This document shows, piece by piece, positions 45,057 through 53,617 of a DNA stretch of 64,000 nucleotides. Under the pieces are notes generated by a model, which searched no databases, was not told where the DNA came from, and saw only the letters and a list, made by a program, of their open reading frames with translations. Source of the DNA: an uncultured Aquimarina sp. (GTDB lineage: Bacteria > Bacteroidota > Bacteroidia > Flavobacteriales > Flavobacteriaceae); the NCBI RefSeq assembly GCF_947500065.1, contig NZ_CANMQT010000007.1, positions 210,553-274,552 of the forward strand. The letters run 5' to 3'. Position 1 is the first letter of the stretch; each line of letters begins with the position of its first letter. A program made the translations under genes and the position numbers.

Positions 45057-46250
45057 TTATTCCTGCAACCCAGGAATTGCTACAACTTCATTTACATCCT
45101 GATTGTAATCCACACCGTTTACTTTAAATCCAAATAGATTGAAAAAATCAGTACTGTAGCCTTCTAAATCACCAATGGTTGACAACGTTTCCGTCGTGGC
45201 GTTGTCCCAAAGCTCTTTTATTTTACTCTGTATATCTTCGCTCATTTCCCAATCATCCACTCGTATTCTACCTTTATCATCAGTTGCTAGTTCATTGTTA
45301 TTGTACAATCTATCCGCAAACAATCGTTGCATTTGCTCTATACATCCTTCATGAACGTTATTTTCTTTCATTATTTTGTATAATAAAGAAATATATAAAG
45401 GGATTACAGGGATTGCAGAACTAGCTTGAGTTACTAAGGCTTTGTTTACAGAAACATATGCTTTTCCGTTTATGCTTTTAAGCGTGTCGGTAATATTAAA
45501 AGCAGTAGCTTCTAAATGATCTTTAGCCCGACCAATGGTTCCTTTTCTATATACAGGTTCCGTTAGTTTTGGACCAATATAAGAGTAGGCCACTGTCTTC
45601 ACTTCTGGAGCTAATAAATTTTCTTTTTGTAATGCGTCGATCCATAGTTGCCAATCTTCTCCACCCATTACGGTTACCGTATTTTCTATATCTTCTTCTG
45701 TGGCTGGTTCAATGGATATTTGAGAAATATTTCCTGTATGAAAGTCTACTGTTTTATTAGTGTATGAATCACCAATTGGTTTTAGAGCAGATTTGTGTTT
45801 TATTCCCGTTTCTGGATGTACACGTACAGGAGAAGCCAAACTATAAATTATTAAATCTACTTGCCCTAAGTCTTTCTTAATAAGTGCTACGGTTTGTTGC
45901 TTAATTTCATTAGAAAAAGCATCTCCGTTGATACTTTTAGCGTATAATCCAGCTTGGTGTGCCTGAGTTTCAAAAGCGGCACTGTTATACCATCCTGGAG
46001 AAGCCGGCCTATTGGGTTTAGGAGGTTTTTCTAAAAATACGCCAATTGTAGCAGCATCAGAACCAAATGCATTGGTAATTCTGGATGCTAAACCAAAACC
46101 AGTAGATGCACCAATAACTAGAACCTTTTTAGGGCCATCAATGGTTCCTTTGGATTTTATATAATCGATTTGATTTATTACATTTTGCTCGCATCCCTTA
46201 GGATGTGCAGTTAGGCAGATGAATCCGCGAGTTCTAGGTTCTATGATCAT
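45057..46250 (-). CDS. fabV: Trans-2-enoyl-CoA/ACP reductase (FabV)
   Basis: 397 residues, the normal FabV length. Visible are the start 'MIIEPRTRGFICLTAHP', NADH-binding 'KVLVIGASTGFGLASRI', the 'WYNSAAFE' segment, 'DLIIYSLASPVR', 'MGGEDWQLWI', and the catalytic Y-x8-K as Tyr234 and Lys243. FabV reduces the enoyl intermediate in fatty acid elongation with NADH and is naturally insensitive to triclosan in characterised homologues. It stands alone rather than in a fab operon. Start chosen at the family N-terminus. Confidence 0.96.
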   Translation of the reverse strand: MIIEPRTRGFICLTAHPKGCEQNVINQIDYIKSKGTIDGPKKVLVIGASTGFGLASRITNAFGSDAATIGVFLEKPPKPNRPASPGWYNSAAFETQAHQAGLYAKSINGDAFSNEIKQQTVALIKKDLGQVDLIIYSLASPVRVHPETGIKHKSALKPIGDSYTNKTVDFHTGNISQISIEPATEEDIENTVTVMGGEDWQLWIDALQKENLLAPEVKTVAYSYIGPKLTEPVYRKGTIGRAKDHLEATAFNITDTLKSINGKAYVSVNKALVTQASSAIPVIPLYISLLYKIMKENNVHEGCIEQMQRLFADRLYNNNELATDDKGRIRVDDWEMSEDIQSKIKELWDNATTETLSTIGDLEGYSTDFFNLFGFKVNGVDYNQDVNEVVAIPGLQE

Positions 46251-46275
46251 TGTGCAACTTCTTTTTCTGAGTATA

Positions 46276-46307
46276 CGAACATAGCCTAAAAAGTATCTAT
46301 TTCCAAA
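46276..46307 (-). promoter_or_regulatory. Candidate fabV promoter
   Basis: On the - strand, TTTG (46304-46307), a 20-base spacer, then TATGTTCG (46276-46283), one mismatch to TAnnTTTG. It is 25 bases upstream of the ATG. Confidence 0.45.
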
Positions 46308-46398
46308 GAAATTAACTGGTTATTAGATAAATTTTAATATTCAATAAACATCGCACAAAAACGAATAGTTTAGTTTCAAAAAATACATATCGAACTAA

Positions 46399-46812
46399 TT
46401 AAGAAAATGGTAATAAATCCGGTTCTAAATATTGAGTTTTGGCTTCTTCAGAATTAAATATATCGAACCCATAATGAGCATCTAGTAGTTTCTTAAAATT
46501 AGATTTCAATCTTGGGAATTCAGTTATAAAATCTTGAAAAGTATCCGACTTTGACTTTTGCAAAAAGTGATAAACTATTTTAATCGCTGCAATAGTAAGA
46601 GTCTTATTAAATTTATCCGTTGCTCCTAACCGATTTACATATGACAAAATCTGATTAGAAATAGTATCACAAGCTGTTTCTAATCCATATATGTTAATAT
46701 GAATCCAGGCTAACCTTAGGTGTGCTTCATGATTAAATAAAGAAGGATCTAGGTTGCCGGTTCTAAACTGTTTCTCGAATTCTGAATCGTTAAGATCTAG
46801 ATGTGTTTTCAT
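46399..46812 (-). CDS. Small conserved-looking cytoplasmic protein, unknown function
   Basis: 137 residues, mostly helical, no signal peptide. 'SLFNHEAHLRLAWIHINIYGLETACDTISNQILSYVNRLG' contains HExxH-like spacing (NHEAH), but the pattern is His-Glu-Ala-His, not a metalloprotease motif. 'FNKTLTIAAIKIVYHFLQKS' and 'LLDAHYGFDIFNSEEAKTQYLEPDLLPFS' follow. I have seen proteins of this type in many genomes but cannot assign a role. It stands alone, downstream of fabV's divergent upstream region. Confidence 0.75.
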   Translation of the reverse strand: MKTHLDLNDSEFEKQFRTGNLDPSLFNHEAHLRLAWIHINIYGLETACDTISNQILSYVNRLGATDKFNKTLTIAAIKIVYHFLQKSKSDTFQDFITEFPRLKSNFKKLLDAHYGFDIFNSEEAKTQYLEPDLLPFS

Positions 46813-46925
46813 AATTTAAATCCTATCTATGTGTTATAAGTTTTAGATCAAAAACGCCAAGATATTTCTCGAATTAGTAATCGTTTGTAAGATAATAATG
46901 ATTTAATTATTGATAAGGAATACTG

Positions 46926-47546
46926 TCAGTTTTTTTGATTTCTAACTGTAAATAAAGGCAACGAAATTTGAAATTTTACAACTAGTAAGCGTATAACAAT
47001 AATCAATAAGGTGGTGGTGATATATATGATATTGATAGGTGCTTTTAATGAATATAAAATCATAAAACAGATTCCACCTGCTATGGAAGCTGTCGCATAG
47101 ATTTCTTTTCTGAAAATCACAGGAATTTCATTACATAAAATATCACGAATTACTCCTCCAAAACATCCTGTCATAGCACCTAATGCTATACAGAAAATAG
47201 GATCAAGCTTTGTTTGTATCCCAGCTTCTACTCCTATAATCGTGAAAATCCCTAATCCAATGGTATCAAATAAGAAAACGGATTTTTTTAAATAATCTAA
47301 TTTATTTCTAAAGATTATGGATAGACCTGCAACTCCTCCAATCAAATACATATTAAGAGTATTGTGCATCCATGAAACAGGTGTTGCTCCAATAAGCACA
47401 TCTCTAAGAGTTCCTCCACCAATAGCAGTTACGAAAGCGATGATAAAGATTCCAAAAAGATCTAACCTTCTATTCATAGCACTCAATGCTCCTGAAATGG
47501 CGAAAGCAATAGTTCCTAAAATATCCAATATGTCGAAAAGTGTCAT
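46926..47546 (-). CDS. TRIC-type cation channel family protein (UPF0126)
   Basis: 206 residues with about seven hydrophobic segments. The glycine-rich family motifs are 'GALSAMNRRLDLFGIFIIAFVTAIGGGTLRDVLIG' and, in the second repeat, 'ALGAMTGCFGGVIRDILCNEIPVIF', each with the 'GGxxRD' core. Prokaryotic TRIC channels are trimeric K+-conducting inner-membrane proteins. The length is normal for the family. It follows the YdhR-like gene by 57 bases on the same strand. Confidence 0.92.
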   Translation of the reverse strand: MTLFDILDILGTIAFAISGALSAMNRRLDLFGIFIIAFVTAIGGGTLRDVLIGATPVSWMHNTLNMYLIGGVAGLSIIFRNKLDYLKKSVFLFDTIGLGIFTIIGVEAGIQTKLDPIFCIALGAMTGCFGGVIRDILCNEIPVIFRKEIYATASIAGGICFMILYSLKAPINIIYITTTLLIIVIRLLVVKFQISLPLFTVRNQKN

Positions 47547-47603
47547 TTTTCTCTATTTTGGGGATAAATGTAGGATATCTAATTCGAATTATAATTTTTT
47601 AGA

Positions 47604-47921
47604 TTAATATTTAGCGTTTCTCCCGTCAATTTCAATTTGTATAATTCCTGTTTCCATTTTTAAAGTATTTGGGATAATCCCATATCGTAGGCCAATGCCT
47701 TTTATTAAAAAGTAACGAAGATAATCTCTTGCTAGCTTCATATTATCAAAAAGATATGTTCCTCCGATAGTTTTTGTTTCTGGGTTTATATAATAATATT
47801 TTTTAATTAGTCCTTCTACGTTCGCCATCGTATCCAGATGATTGCTAGAAATTTTCTGTAATCTTTGTGGTGATAAATTTGATTTAAATTGAACATTTAC
47901 TATTGCTTTTTTTTCTGACAT
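47604..47921 (-). CDS. YdhR-like putative mono-oxygenase fold protein
   Basis: 105 residues, cytoplasmic. 'AIVNVQFKSNLSPQRLQKISSNHLDTMANVEGLIKKYYYINPETKTIGGTYLFDNMKLARDYL' fits the YdhR dimeric alpha/beta-barrel family. The enzymatic role suggested by the fold is unproven for the family. It lies 31 bases after the small membrane protein gene and ahead of the TRIC-type gene, probably in one transcript. Confidence 0.83.
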   Translation of the reverse strand: MSEKKAIVNVQFKSNLSPQRLQKISSNHLDTMANVEGLIKKYYYINPETKTIGGTYLFDNMKLARDYLRYFLIKGIGLRYGIIPNTLKMETGIIQIEIDGRNAKY

Positions 47922-47952
47922 GAATATTTATTGGGTGATTTAATATTTTGTT

Positions 47953-48336
47953 TTACGTTTTATTTAATGGAGCGTTTAATTGTGTTTTCTTCCACATGAA
48001 CAGTGAAATAATGATCACAATGATTGCATTGGTTTGTATAATTACATGGCTTGTTTTTAAGGCATTTATACTGTCCTTGGATAGGTATAAAGAAATAGTA
48101 AGTATGGTTGCAAATGCGAGGATCAATAGAATCTCAATTAATTCATTTGAAAAAAGAAGATCTGATTTAGGATGTAAAATATCTTTAGAAAAGAGTATCA
48201 TATTTATGATAACATATAACAATGTTACATTGTAGACTTCCATATATAACCATTTTACCGTGCTTAATTCTGCAAAAAAAAACAATGGTAAATAATAGTA
48301 GACTATACGTAATCGCACTAAATAGAGATCTTGCAT
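47953..48336 (-). CDS. Small membrane protein, apparently frameshifted near its start
   Basis: From the ATG at 48336 the frame gives 127 residues with about four hydrophobic segments ('NVTLLYVIINMILF', 'LIEILLILAFATILTISLYL', 'NAIIVIIISLFMW'). The first 20 residues read poorly as a start. In another frame, an ATG at 48385 opens 'MNILRKNYRKFWDQFLNAR', a plausible N-terminus, and runs to a run of nine T (48274-48282 on the + strand as A). With eight T the two frames join into a ~143-residue four-helix membrane protein. The gene may be disrupted, phase-variable or affected by a sequencing error. No family recognised. Confidence 0.55.
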   Translation of the reverse strand: MQDLYLVRLRIVYYYLPLFFFAELSTVKWLYMEVYNVTLLYVIINMILFSKDILHPKSDLLFSNELIEILLILAFATILTISLYLSKDSINALKTSHVIIQTNAIIVIIISLFMWKKTQLNAPLNKT

Positions 48337-48459
48337 TAAGAAATTGATCCCAAAATTTTCTATAATTTTTTCTTAGTATGTTCATGGTTTATTTTTAATT
48401 GAAATTGTTCAGGTTTTTGTAATCAGCAAAAACCTTGAACAATTTCATCACAACTCAAC

Positions 48460-49239
48460 TTAATTTTCTTTTGATATATCTCTGAAAAGCAACATATCTT
48501 TAATCTTATGCGATCCTCCAGCATAAAAACCCGATTCTTTGGGATGTAGTTTTGGATTGTAAAAAGTTCCAAATAACATATCGATGAAAGAGAGATCAGC
48601 ATAATTATAAGCGTGGACTCCTTTTCCATGATGATACGTGTGGCCTTCTGGTCGTTGAACTAGGTACCCAATCCAATGAGGTGTTTTAATATTACAGTGC
48701 TGTACGATAGCAAAGAAATTAGTGATTAGAATGATAATAACAACTGCTTTTGGATCAAACCCGGCAATAATGGTAAAGCAAAAACTGCCTAAGAATGTGA
48801 AACCTATCATGTCCATTGGACTAAAATAGAATGCGCTATAAGAATCCATGCGCTCTATACTATGATGCATTTGGTGGAATATTTTCCATAAGAAATCACT
48901 CGCATGCATCGTTCTATGCCAGGCGTATAACGCAAATTCATAGAGTGTAAATCCAACAATGGCTCCACCAAATACCCCCAATCCTGTAAGATCCAGAATT
49001 TGGTATTCTATTAAATAGGTGTCCCAAATCAAAGGAAGATAGGAGGAAAGTAAAAAGAACAAAGCAAATGAGATCATTCCTTTTAGTTTCCAGTGTTTTA
49101 CTTTTGGTAATCGGCGAGCAGGAGCAACTGCTTCCCATATCATTAGCGTGATATACATCCCTATAATTATAAGTGATATTGGGTCTAGTACTATTTCTAA
49201 TATATTGGGTAAATTCATAAATAACTCTTTCATTACCAT
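48460..49239 (-). CDS. Sterol desaturase / fatty acid hydroxylase superfamily membrane protein
   Basis: 259 residues with four or five hydrophobic segments. The di-iron histidine clusters are all present: 'HRTMH' (HxxxH), 'HQMHH' (HxxHH), and 'HTYHHG' near the C-terminus plus 'HCNIKTPHW'. The enzyme class uses O2 to hydroxylate or desaturate lipid chains in the membrane; the substrate here cannot be told from sequence. The first Met of two possible ones was kept; an internal start at 'MKELFMNLPN' is equally possible. Confidence 0.92.
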   Translation of the reverse strand: MVMKELFMNLPNILEIVLDPISLIIIGMYITLMIWEAVAPARRLPKVKHWKLKGMISFALFFLLSSYLPLIWDTYLIEYQILDLTGLGVFGGAIVGFTLYEFALYAWHRTMHASDFLWKIFHQMHHSIERMDSYSAFYFSPMDMIGFTFLGSFCFTIIAGFDPKAVVIIILITNFFAIVQHCNIKTPHWIGYLVQRPEGHTYHHGKGVHAYNYADLSFIDMLFGTFYNPKLHPKESGFYAGGSHKIKDMLLFRDISKEN

Positions 49240-49600
49240 ATTCTGTTTTGATGTAACCTATTCTTCAATTCATTTTTTCTTTGTATCCAATACCTTTTGA
49301 GTGTAGGTAGGTTTTCATTTTTTTTGTTCTTCAACATTTTCCCAGTTTTAAGAATTAATAATTTGTTTTGTTTTCCGAAGTCAAAAGTATAGGAGCATAT
49401 AGGTTGTTGCTAATAAACAGGGTATACGGTATGTGAGCAATTTGGAATTAAGAGTAGACAGGTGTTCTCGTTCTGCTAAAAAGAAGTAGACGATAAGTAA
49501 ACAGTAATTATTAATTTATTGATTTTCAGAAACTTGAACGTGATAGGTTTTAAGAATGTATTTTTGTCAAATATCTAAGAATAAGAGAAAAAACGATATG
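49240..49600. other. Gene-free interval
   Basis: 361 AT-rich bases between the stop of the TPR/HTH regulator and the start of the hydroxylase (both - strand). I see no terminator or promoter box that I would trust. Confidence 0.55.
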
Positions 49601-51286
49601 CTATTCGCTTTCTAGTGCTAATAAATAGGTGAAAATCTCTTGATTTTGATGTAATTCTAACTTTTTGCGAAGTCGATAACGTGCCGTTTTAGCACTTTCT
49701 GGAGAAATCCCAAGGATACTTGCCGTTTCTTTGATATTAAGATTAAGCCTCGTCAGTGAACAAATTTTTAGATCATTAGCACTCAATTCGGGGTGTTTGG
49801 ATTTTAGTTTGGAATAGAAATCCACGTGTACTTCTTCAAAAAAACGTTTAAAATCTTCCCAGTCTTTGTCGATAGTTAAATTTTGTCGAATGGTTTTACT
49901 TAATTTATCAATCAGCTTATCTTTTTCTTTTGAAGTTGATTTTTTCGCTAGCTGAGCGGTACTCTGCAAATTTTGTAAGAGCTCGTTTTTTTGGACAAAA
50001 TTAATGGCATAGGAGGTAAGTTCCTTGTTCTTAAACTCTAGTTGTTGTTGTAGCTCATGTTGTTTGAGTTTTGCATTTTCTAGGGCTTGCTGATTTAAGG
50101 CTTCTTTGGATTGTAAAAGTTCATTGCTTTTCTCTAATAGTTCTCTATTTTTTTTGGATCGTTGTTTTAGGTTGGTAAGAATTAAAAACCCGATTATCAA
50201 TATAATCAGAATGCCTAAGGTTAAACTCCATTTAATTAAAGCATCTGTTTTTTCTTTTTCTTGTAGAAACAGAAGCTCTTTTTCTTGTTGTTCTAGTTGA
50301 TTTTTAAATTCGAGATAGGCAATCTGTTTAGATTTTTCTGTATTAAAAATTGAATCTTTTAATTTTGAATAATGATCATAAAAAACAAGCGCTTCTTCTG
50401 GTTTTTCTTGTAGTTTTCGAAGTTCTTTGAGTTCTTCATATGCAAGTAATTCATATTTTTTAAGGCTATTGTTTTTGGCTCTTTTAAGCCCTAAATTAAG
50501 GTGGATTTCAGCAGCGTCAAAGTTGTTTTCTAACCTCAGTAATTTACCATATTGAATAAGATTACTGATCATTCCATCTTCATCACCGATCTTTTTGCCA
50601 ACTGAAATAGACCTTTCTATATGATATTTTGCTTGTGAAAGTTCCTTTTCTTTTAGATACAGAATTCCTAATCGATTATGAGCTTCTGCAATTCCATATT
50701 GAAAATTATTCTTAGTATGAAGCTTTAAAGCATCCGATATATATATTCTAGCATCGTTAAGATTACCTTTCTCAATATATATGGTTCCTATTTTTGTAAA
50801 AGTAGTAGCTATACGTCCCGAGAGATTTAATGCAGTGAAATTATCGATCGCATTGGTATAGTTTTTCAAGGCTTTGTCATATTCTTTGAGGTCTGCATAC
50901 ACCATTCCTATATTTAGCATCGTGTTTGCAATACCTTCTTGATCCTTTATACTTTGAAATTTTTTTTGGGATTGAGTTAGATAAAGTAATGCATCATTCT
51001 GATTTCCTTGTGCCCAGTATGCTACTCCTATAATTCGATTGGCAACAGCAATACCAGTGTCATATGTTAGTTTTTCGGAAAGTTTTAATGCTTCTTTTCC
51101 ATATTTTAGGGATTCATTAGGATCAATGATCCAGTATTCGAAACCTGTAGCATTTAATAAATCAACTTTTTTAGAATCTTGAGATGTATGTGTGTTTAGT
51201 TCTATTTTCAAGCTATCCACTTTTTCATTTTGTGAATATATTCCTGAACTGATGATTATTAAGATAAGAACTAAAAGGTTTCGCAC
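49601..51286 (-). CDS. TPR-sensor transmembrane regulator with LuxR-type HTH
   Basis: 561 residues starting with GTG (51284-51286). A signal peptide ('LLVLILIIISSGIYSQ') precedes six or so TPRs (40-300), a membrane segment ('WSLTLGILIILIIGFLIL', about 350-370), a long coiled coil (375-470) and a C-terminal LuxR-type HTH ('LSANDLKICSLTRLNLNIKETASILGISPESAKTARYRLRKKL'). The TPRs face the periplasm and the HTH the cytoplasm. This layout is typical of one-protein membrane regulators of Bacteroidota. Targets are unknown. Confidence 0.92.
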   Translation of the reverse strand: MRNLLVLILIIISSGIYSQNEKVDSLKIELNTHTSQDSKKVDLLNATGFEYWIIDPNESLKYGKEALKLSEKLTYDTGIAVANRIIGVAYWAQGNQNDALLYLTQSQKKFQSIKDQEGIANTMLNIGMVYADLKEYDKALKNYTNAIDNFTALNLSGRIATTFTKIGTIYIEKGNLNDARIYISDALKLHTKNNFQYGIAEAHNRLGILYLKEKELSQAKYHIERSISVGKKIGDEDGMISNLIQYGKLLRLENNFDAAEIHLNLGLKRAKNNSLKKYELLAYEELKELRKLQEKPEEALVFYDHYSKLKDSIFNTEKSKQIAYLEFKNQLEQQEKELLFLQEKEKTDALIKWSLTLGILIILIIGFLILTNLKQRSKKNRELLEKSNELLQSKEALNQQALENAKLKQHELQQQLEFKNKELTSYAINFVQKNELLQNLQSTAQLAKKSTSKEKDKLIDKLSKTIRQNLTIDKDWEDFKRFFEEVHVDFYSKLKSKHPELSANDLKICSLTRLNLNIKETASILGISPESAKTARYRLRKKLELHQNQEIFTYLLALESE

Positions 51287-51306
51287 AGTTTTAATTGATT
51301 TGTTTA

Positions 51307-51314
51307 CAAATATA
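51307..51314 (-). promoter_or_regulatory. -7 box for the TPR/HTH regulator
   Basis: TATATTTG on the - strand, exact match to TAnnTTTG, 20 bases before the GTG start. This supports the GTG start of the gene. Confidence 0.5.
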
Positions 51315-51448
51315 TAGGGGTTATCGTTTATTGTATTTCATTTTAGTATTTATTTAAGATGTCTATAAGTGTATAACAATTCTTAATAACTTTAATGTAA
51401 GGTTTCTCTTCAAATTGCTACTTTTACATCAGTTAAAACGAAAAGATT

Positions 51449-52417
51449 ATGTCAGATACTATAGAAAGAATAAAATGCCTTATCATAGGTTCAGGACCTG
51501 CGGGATATACTGCAGCAATATATGCAGCAAGAGCAGACCTTAAACCTATTATGTATACAGGTATGGAACCAGGAGGACAGTTAACCACAACTACAGAGGT
51601 GGATAATTTTCCGGGATATCCTGAAGGAATAGATGGTCCAACAATGATGGTACAATTGCAGCAACAAGCGGAACGTTTTGGTACGGAAGTTCGTATTGGG
51701 ATGGTCACTTCTGTAGAATTTAGTACAGAAAAAGGAGGGATCCATAAGGTAACTGTAGATAATACTAAAGAGATTGAAGCAGAATCCGTGATTATTTCAA
51801 CAGGTGCTACCGCTAAATATTTAGGATTACCAAGTGAGCAGAAATTGCGTGGTGGTGGAGTTTCTGCCTGTGCGGTTTGTGATGGATTCTTTTATAAAGG
51901 TCAGGACGTAGCAATCGTTGGAGCTGGAGATACAGCAGCAGAAGAGGCTACATACTTATCTAATATCTGTTCTAGTGTTACCATGCTAGTGCGTAAAGAT
52001 CATATGAGAGCTTCTAAAGCAATGCAACATCGTGTGAATAACACGCCTAATCTTAAAGTATTATATAATACAGAAGTAGATGAGGTTCTAGGAGATCAGG
52101 TAGTAGAAGGTTTACGTATGGTAAATAACCAGACTAAGGAGAAATCTGAGATTTCTATTACTGGTTTATTTATTGCGATAGGACATAAGCCTAACACTGA
52201 CATTTTTAAAGGTCAGATTGATATGGATGATACTGGATACATTATTACTGAAGGTAAATCTACCAAAACAAATATTCCTGGTGTATTTGCATCAGGTGAT
52301 GTTCAGGATAAAGAATATAGACAAGCGGTTACTGCAGCTGGTACTGGTTGTATGGCAGCATTAGACGCAGAAAGATATCTTGCTACTGTAGAAACTAGTG
52401 AAGAAGTTTCTGCTTAA
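51449..52417 (+). CDS. trxB: Thioredoxin reductase
   Basis: 322 residues. FAD-binding 'IIGSGPAGYTAAIYA' near the N-terminus, the redox pair CAVC (Cys141 and Cys144), NADPH-binding 'VAIVGAGDTAAEEATYL', and 'GVFASGDVQDKEYRQAVTAAGTGC' near the end are all present. The enzyme transfers electrons from NADPH to thioredoxin in the cytoplasm. It is a single-gene unit with its own terminator, divergent from the TPR/HTH regulator with a 162-base shared upstream region. Confidence 0.98.
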   Translation: MSDTIERIKCLIIGSGPAGYTAAIYAARADLKPIMYTGMEPGGQLTTTTEVDNFPGYPEGIDGPTMMVQLQQQAERFGTEVRIGMVTSVEFSTEKGGIHKVTVDNTKEIEAESVIISTGATAKYLGLPSEQKLRGGGVSACAVCDGFFYKGQDVAIVGAGDTAAEEATYLSNICSSVTMLVRKDHMRASKAMQHRVNNTPNLKVLYNTEVDEVLGDQVVEGLRMVNNQTKEKSEISITGLFIAIGHKPNTDIFKGQIDMDDTGYIITEGKSTKTNIPGVFASGDVQDKEYRQAVTAAGTGCMAALDAERYLATVETSEEVSA

Positions 52418-52444
52418 TACATTTAGTAAATAGAAATTATTATT

Positions 52445-52480
52445 AGACCTGTTAGATTTTAAATCTAACAGGTCTTTTTT
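52445..52480 (+). terminator. Rho-independent terminator of trxB
   Basis: 12-bp perfect stem AGACCTGTTAGA / TCTAACAGGTCT with a seven-base TTTTAAA loop, followed by six T, 28 bases past the stop. Confidence 0.92.
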
Positions 52481-52502
52481 ATTCCTAAATAAGGTTTTCT
52501 TT

Positions 52503-53363
52503 TCAATTTAATTTAAGTCTGCTAGGACTATAATCTATCTTTTTCTTGTACAACGTAGCTTCATTGGAGAACATCGTCATATTAATTTTAGGTTCTCCAA
52601 GTAAATAGATTTCAGTTTTATCTTTAGCTTCAATAGTAATTTCTTCATTTGTTAGTACATAACAGTCACTGGAACCTTCGGCGATGATTGATGTTTTTGT
52701 TGAAGTTAATTTTTCTCCATAAAAATCAGTATCACCATCCGCTCTAACCAACATTGATTTAACATTTCCTTCTAGTTTTGCATACCCTTTTTGATATAAA
52801 TCTATTTTTAAACTATCCGCGGTTATGATTCCTTTTAATTCTGAATTTTCATTTACCTGATAAAAAGCTTCTTCTGAGTCTGTATGTAATTCGAGAGTTG
52901 ATTTTCCGTTAGATATTCCTGTTACTTTACCTGTGTCTATAGATAAAAATACTTCTGAATTATCATTGGCTTCAATTCTTAATTCTGAGGATTTAATAGA
53001 AGATAATGATTTAAGATCTATCTTGTCATACGTACTTATTTTTTTTAATTCTGAAGCACATGAGATCTTTATATTTAAGGCTTTGGCGCGCCGAAAAAAT
53101 TTAGTTCCTCTTATTTTTAAAATACTATCCTGTATTTCTACTTCAATAAACTCCTGGAGATTACTATCTGCTTCAATCTTTATAATATGATCACTGTCTT
53201 CATCTATTGAGACTTCGAAGTTGTCATATAATTCAATAGTATGAAAAGCGTCTACGATTTTTTCTTCAGTCATGACAATTTTATTGCCTTTGATCTTTTC
53301 TTTCTGAGCATATATGTTTCCTAAAAAGAAAATAGAAAATAGTGATAACAGAAGTGTTCTCAT
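52503..53363 (-). CDS. Secreted GIN-domain (DUF2807) protein
   Basis: 286 residues with signal peptide 'LLLSLFSIFFLGNIYAQ'. The rest is a right-handed beta-helix-like repeat of the DUF2807 (head GIN) family: 'FHTIELYDNFEVSIDEDSDHIIKIEADSNLQEFIEVEIQDSILKIRG', then repeating 'SELRIEANDNSEVFLSIDTG' and 'STLELHTDSEEAFYQVNE' units. Such proteins are abundant in Bacteroidota envelopes and have no proven function. A second GIN protein (55988-56707) lies 2.6 kb away but is smaller and a lipoprotein. Confidence 0.9.
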   Translation of the reverse strand: MRTLLLSLFSIFFLGNIYAQKEKIKGNKIVMTEEKIVDAFHTIELYDNFEVSIDEDSDHIIKIEADSNLQEFIEVEIQDSILKIRGTKFFRRAKALNIKISCASELKKISTYDKIDLKSLSSIKSSELRIEANDNSEVFLSIDTGKVTGISNGKSTLELHTDSEEAFYQVNENSELKGIITADSLKIDLYQKGYAKLEGNVKSMLVRADGDTDFYGEKLTSTKTSIIAEGSSDCYVLTNEEITIEAKDKTEIYLLGEPKINMTMFSNEATLYKKKIDYSPSRLKLN

Positions 53364-53498
53364 TTGTATGTGGTTTTATTTTTTAAACACTGTTTTTTGT
53401 GTTTAAGTATATCTGGTTGTTAAATTTATTTATAAAAAGACTGATTTTAGAAAAAATCGTTACATACCTTTAGTTTTCAAAATGTATACCAAAAAGTA

Positions 53499-53522
53499 TA
53501 GCCTCTTAAAAAAAAGAGGCTA
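53499..53522. terminator. Hairpin between two - strand genes
   Basis: Perfect 9-bp stem TAGCCTCTT / AAGAGGCTA with an A6 loop. On the - strand it lies about 95 bases past the serine hydrolase stop and is followed by a short T-rich stretch. Weak terminator candidate. Confidence 0.4.
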
Positions 53523-53577
53523 CTTTCTTCACCATTAGCAAAGAGCGGTTAAGTAAAAAAATGGTGAGGTATTATTG

Positions 53578-53600
53578 TTATTTCACTTTCTTAGCTTCTT
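53578..53600 (-). repeat. 23-bp direct repeat, copy 1 (relic 3' end)
   Basis: Identical to 54971-54993, the last codons of the DUF4440 gene (encoding EAKKVK and stop). Here it lies 17 bases after the serine hydrolase stop and, in the frame that fits, is preceded by 'DYFKNRSVTK'. It is not translated as part of any complete gene. Confidence 0.7.
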
Positions 53601-53617
53601 TAGTAACTGATCTATTT

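Noticed and set aside
46735..46750. NHEAH segment in the 46399-46812 protein as a metalloprotease motif
   Set aside because: The spacing is His-Glu-Ala-His, not HExxH, and there is no third ligand pattern.
47948..48235. A 95-codon + strand frame opposite the small membrane protein
   Set aside because: The - strand reading gives regular membrane helices and fits the operon direction; this frame does not resemble a protein I know.
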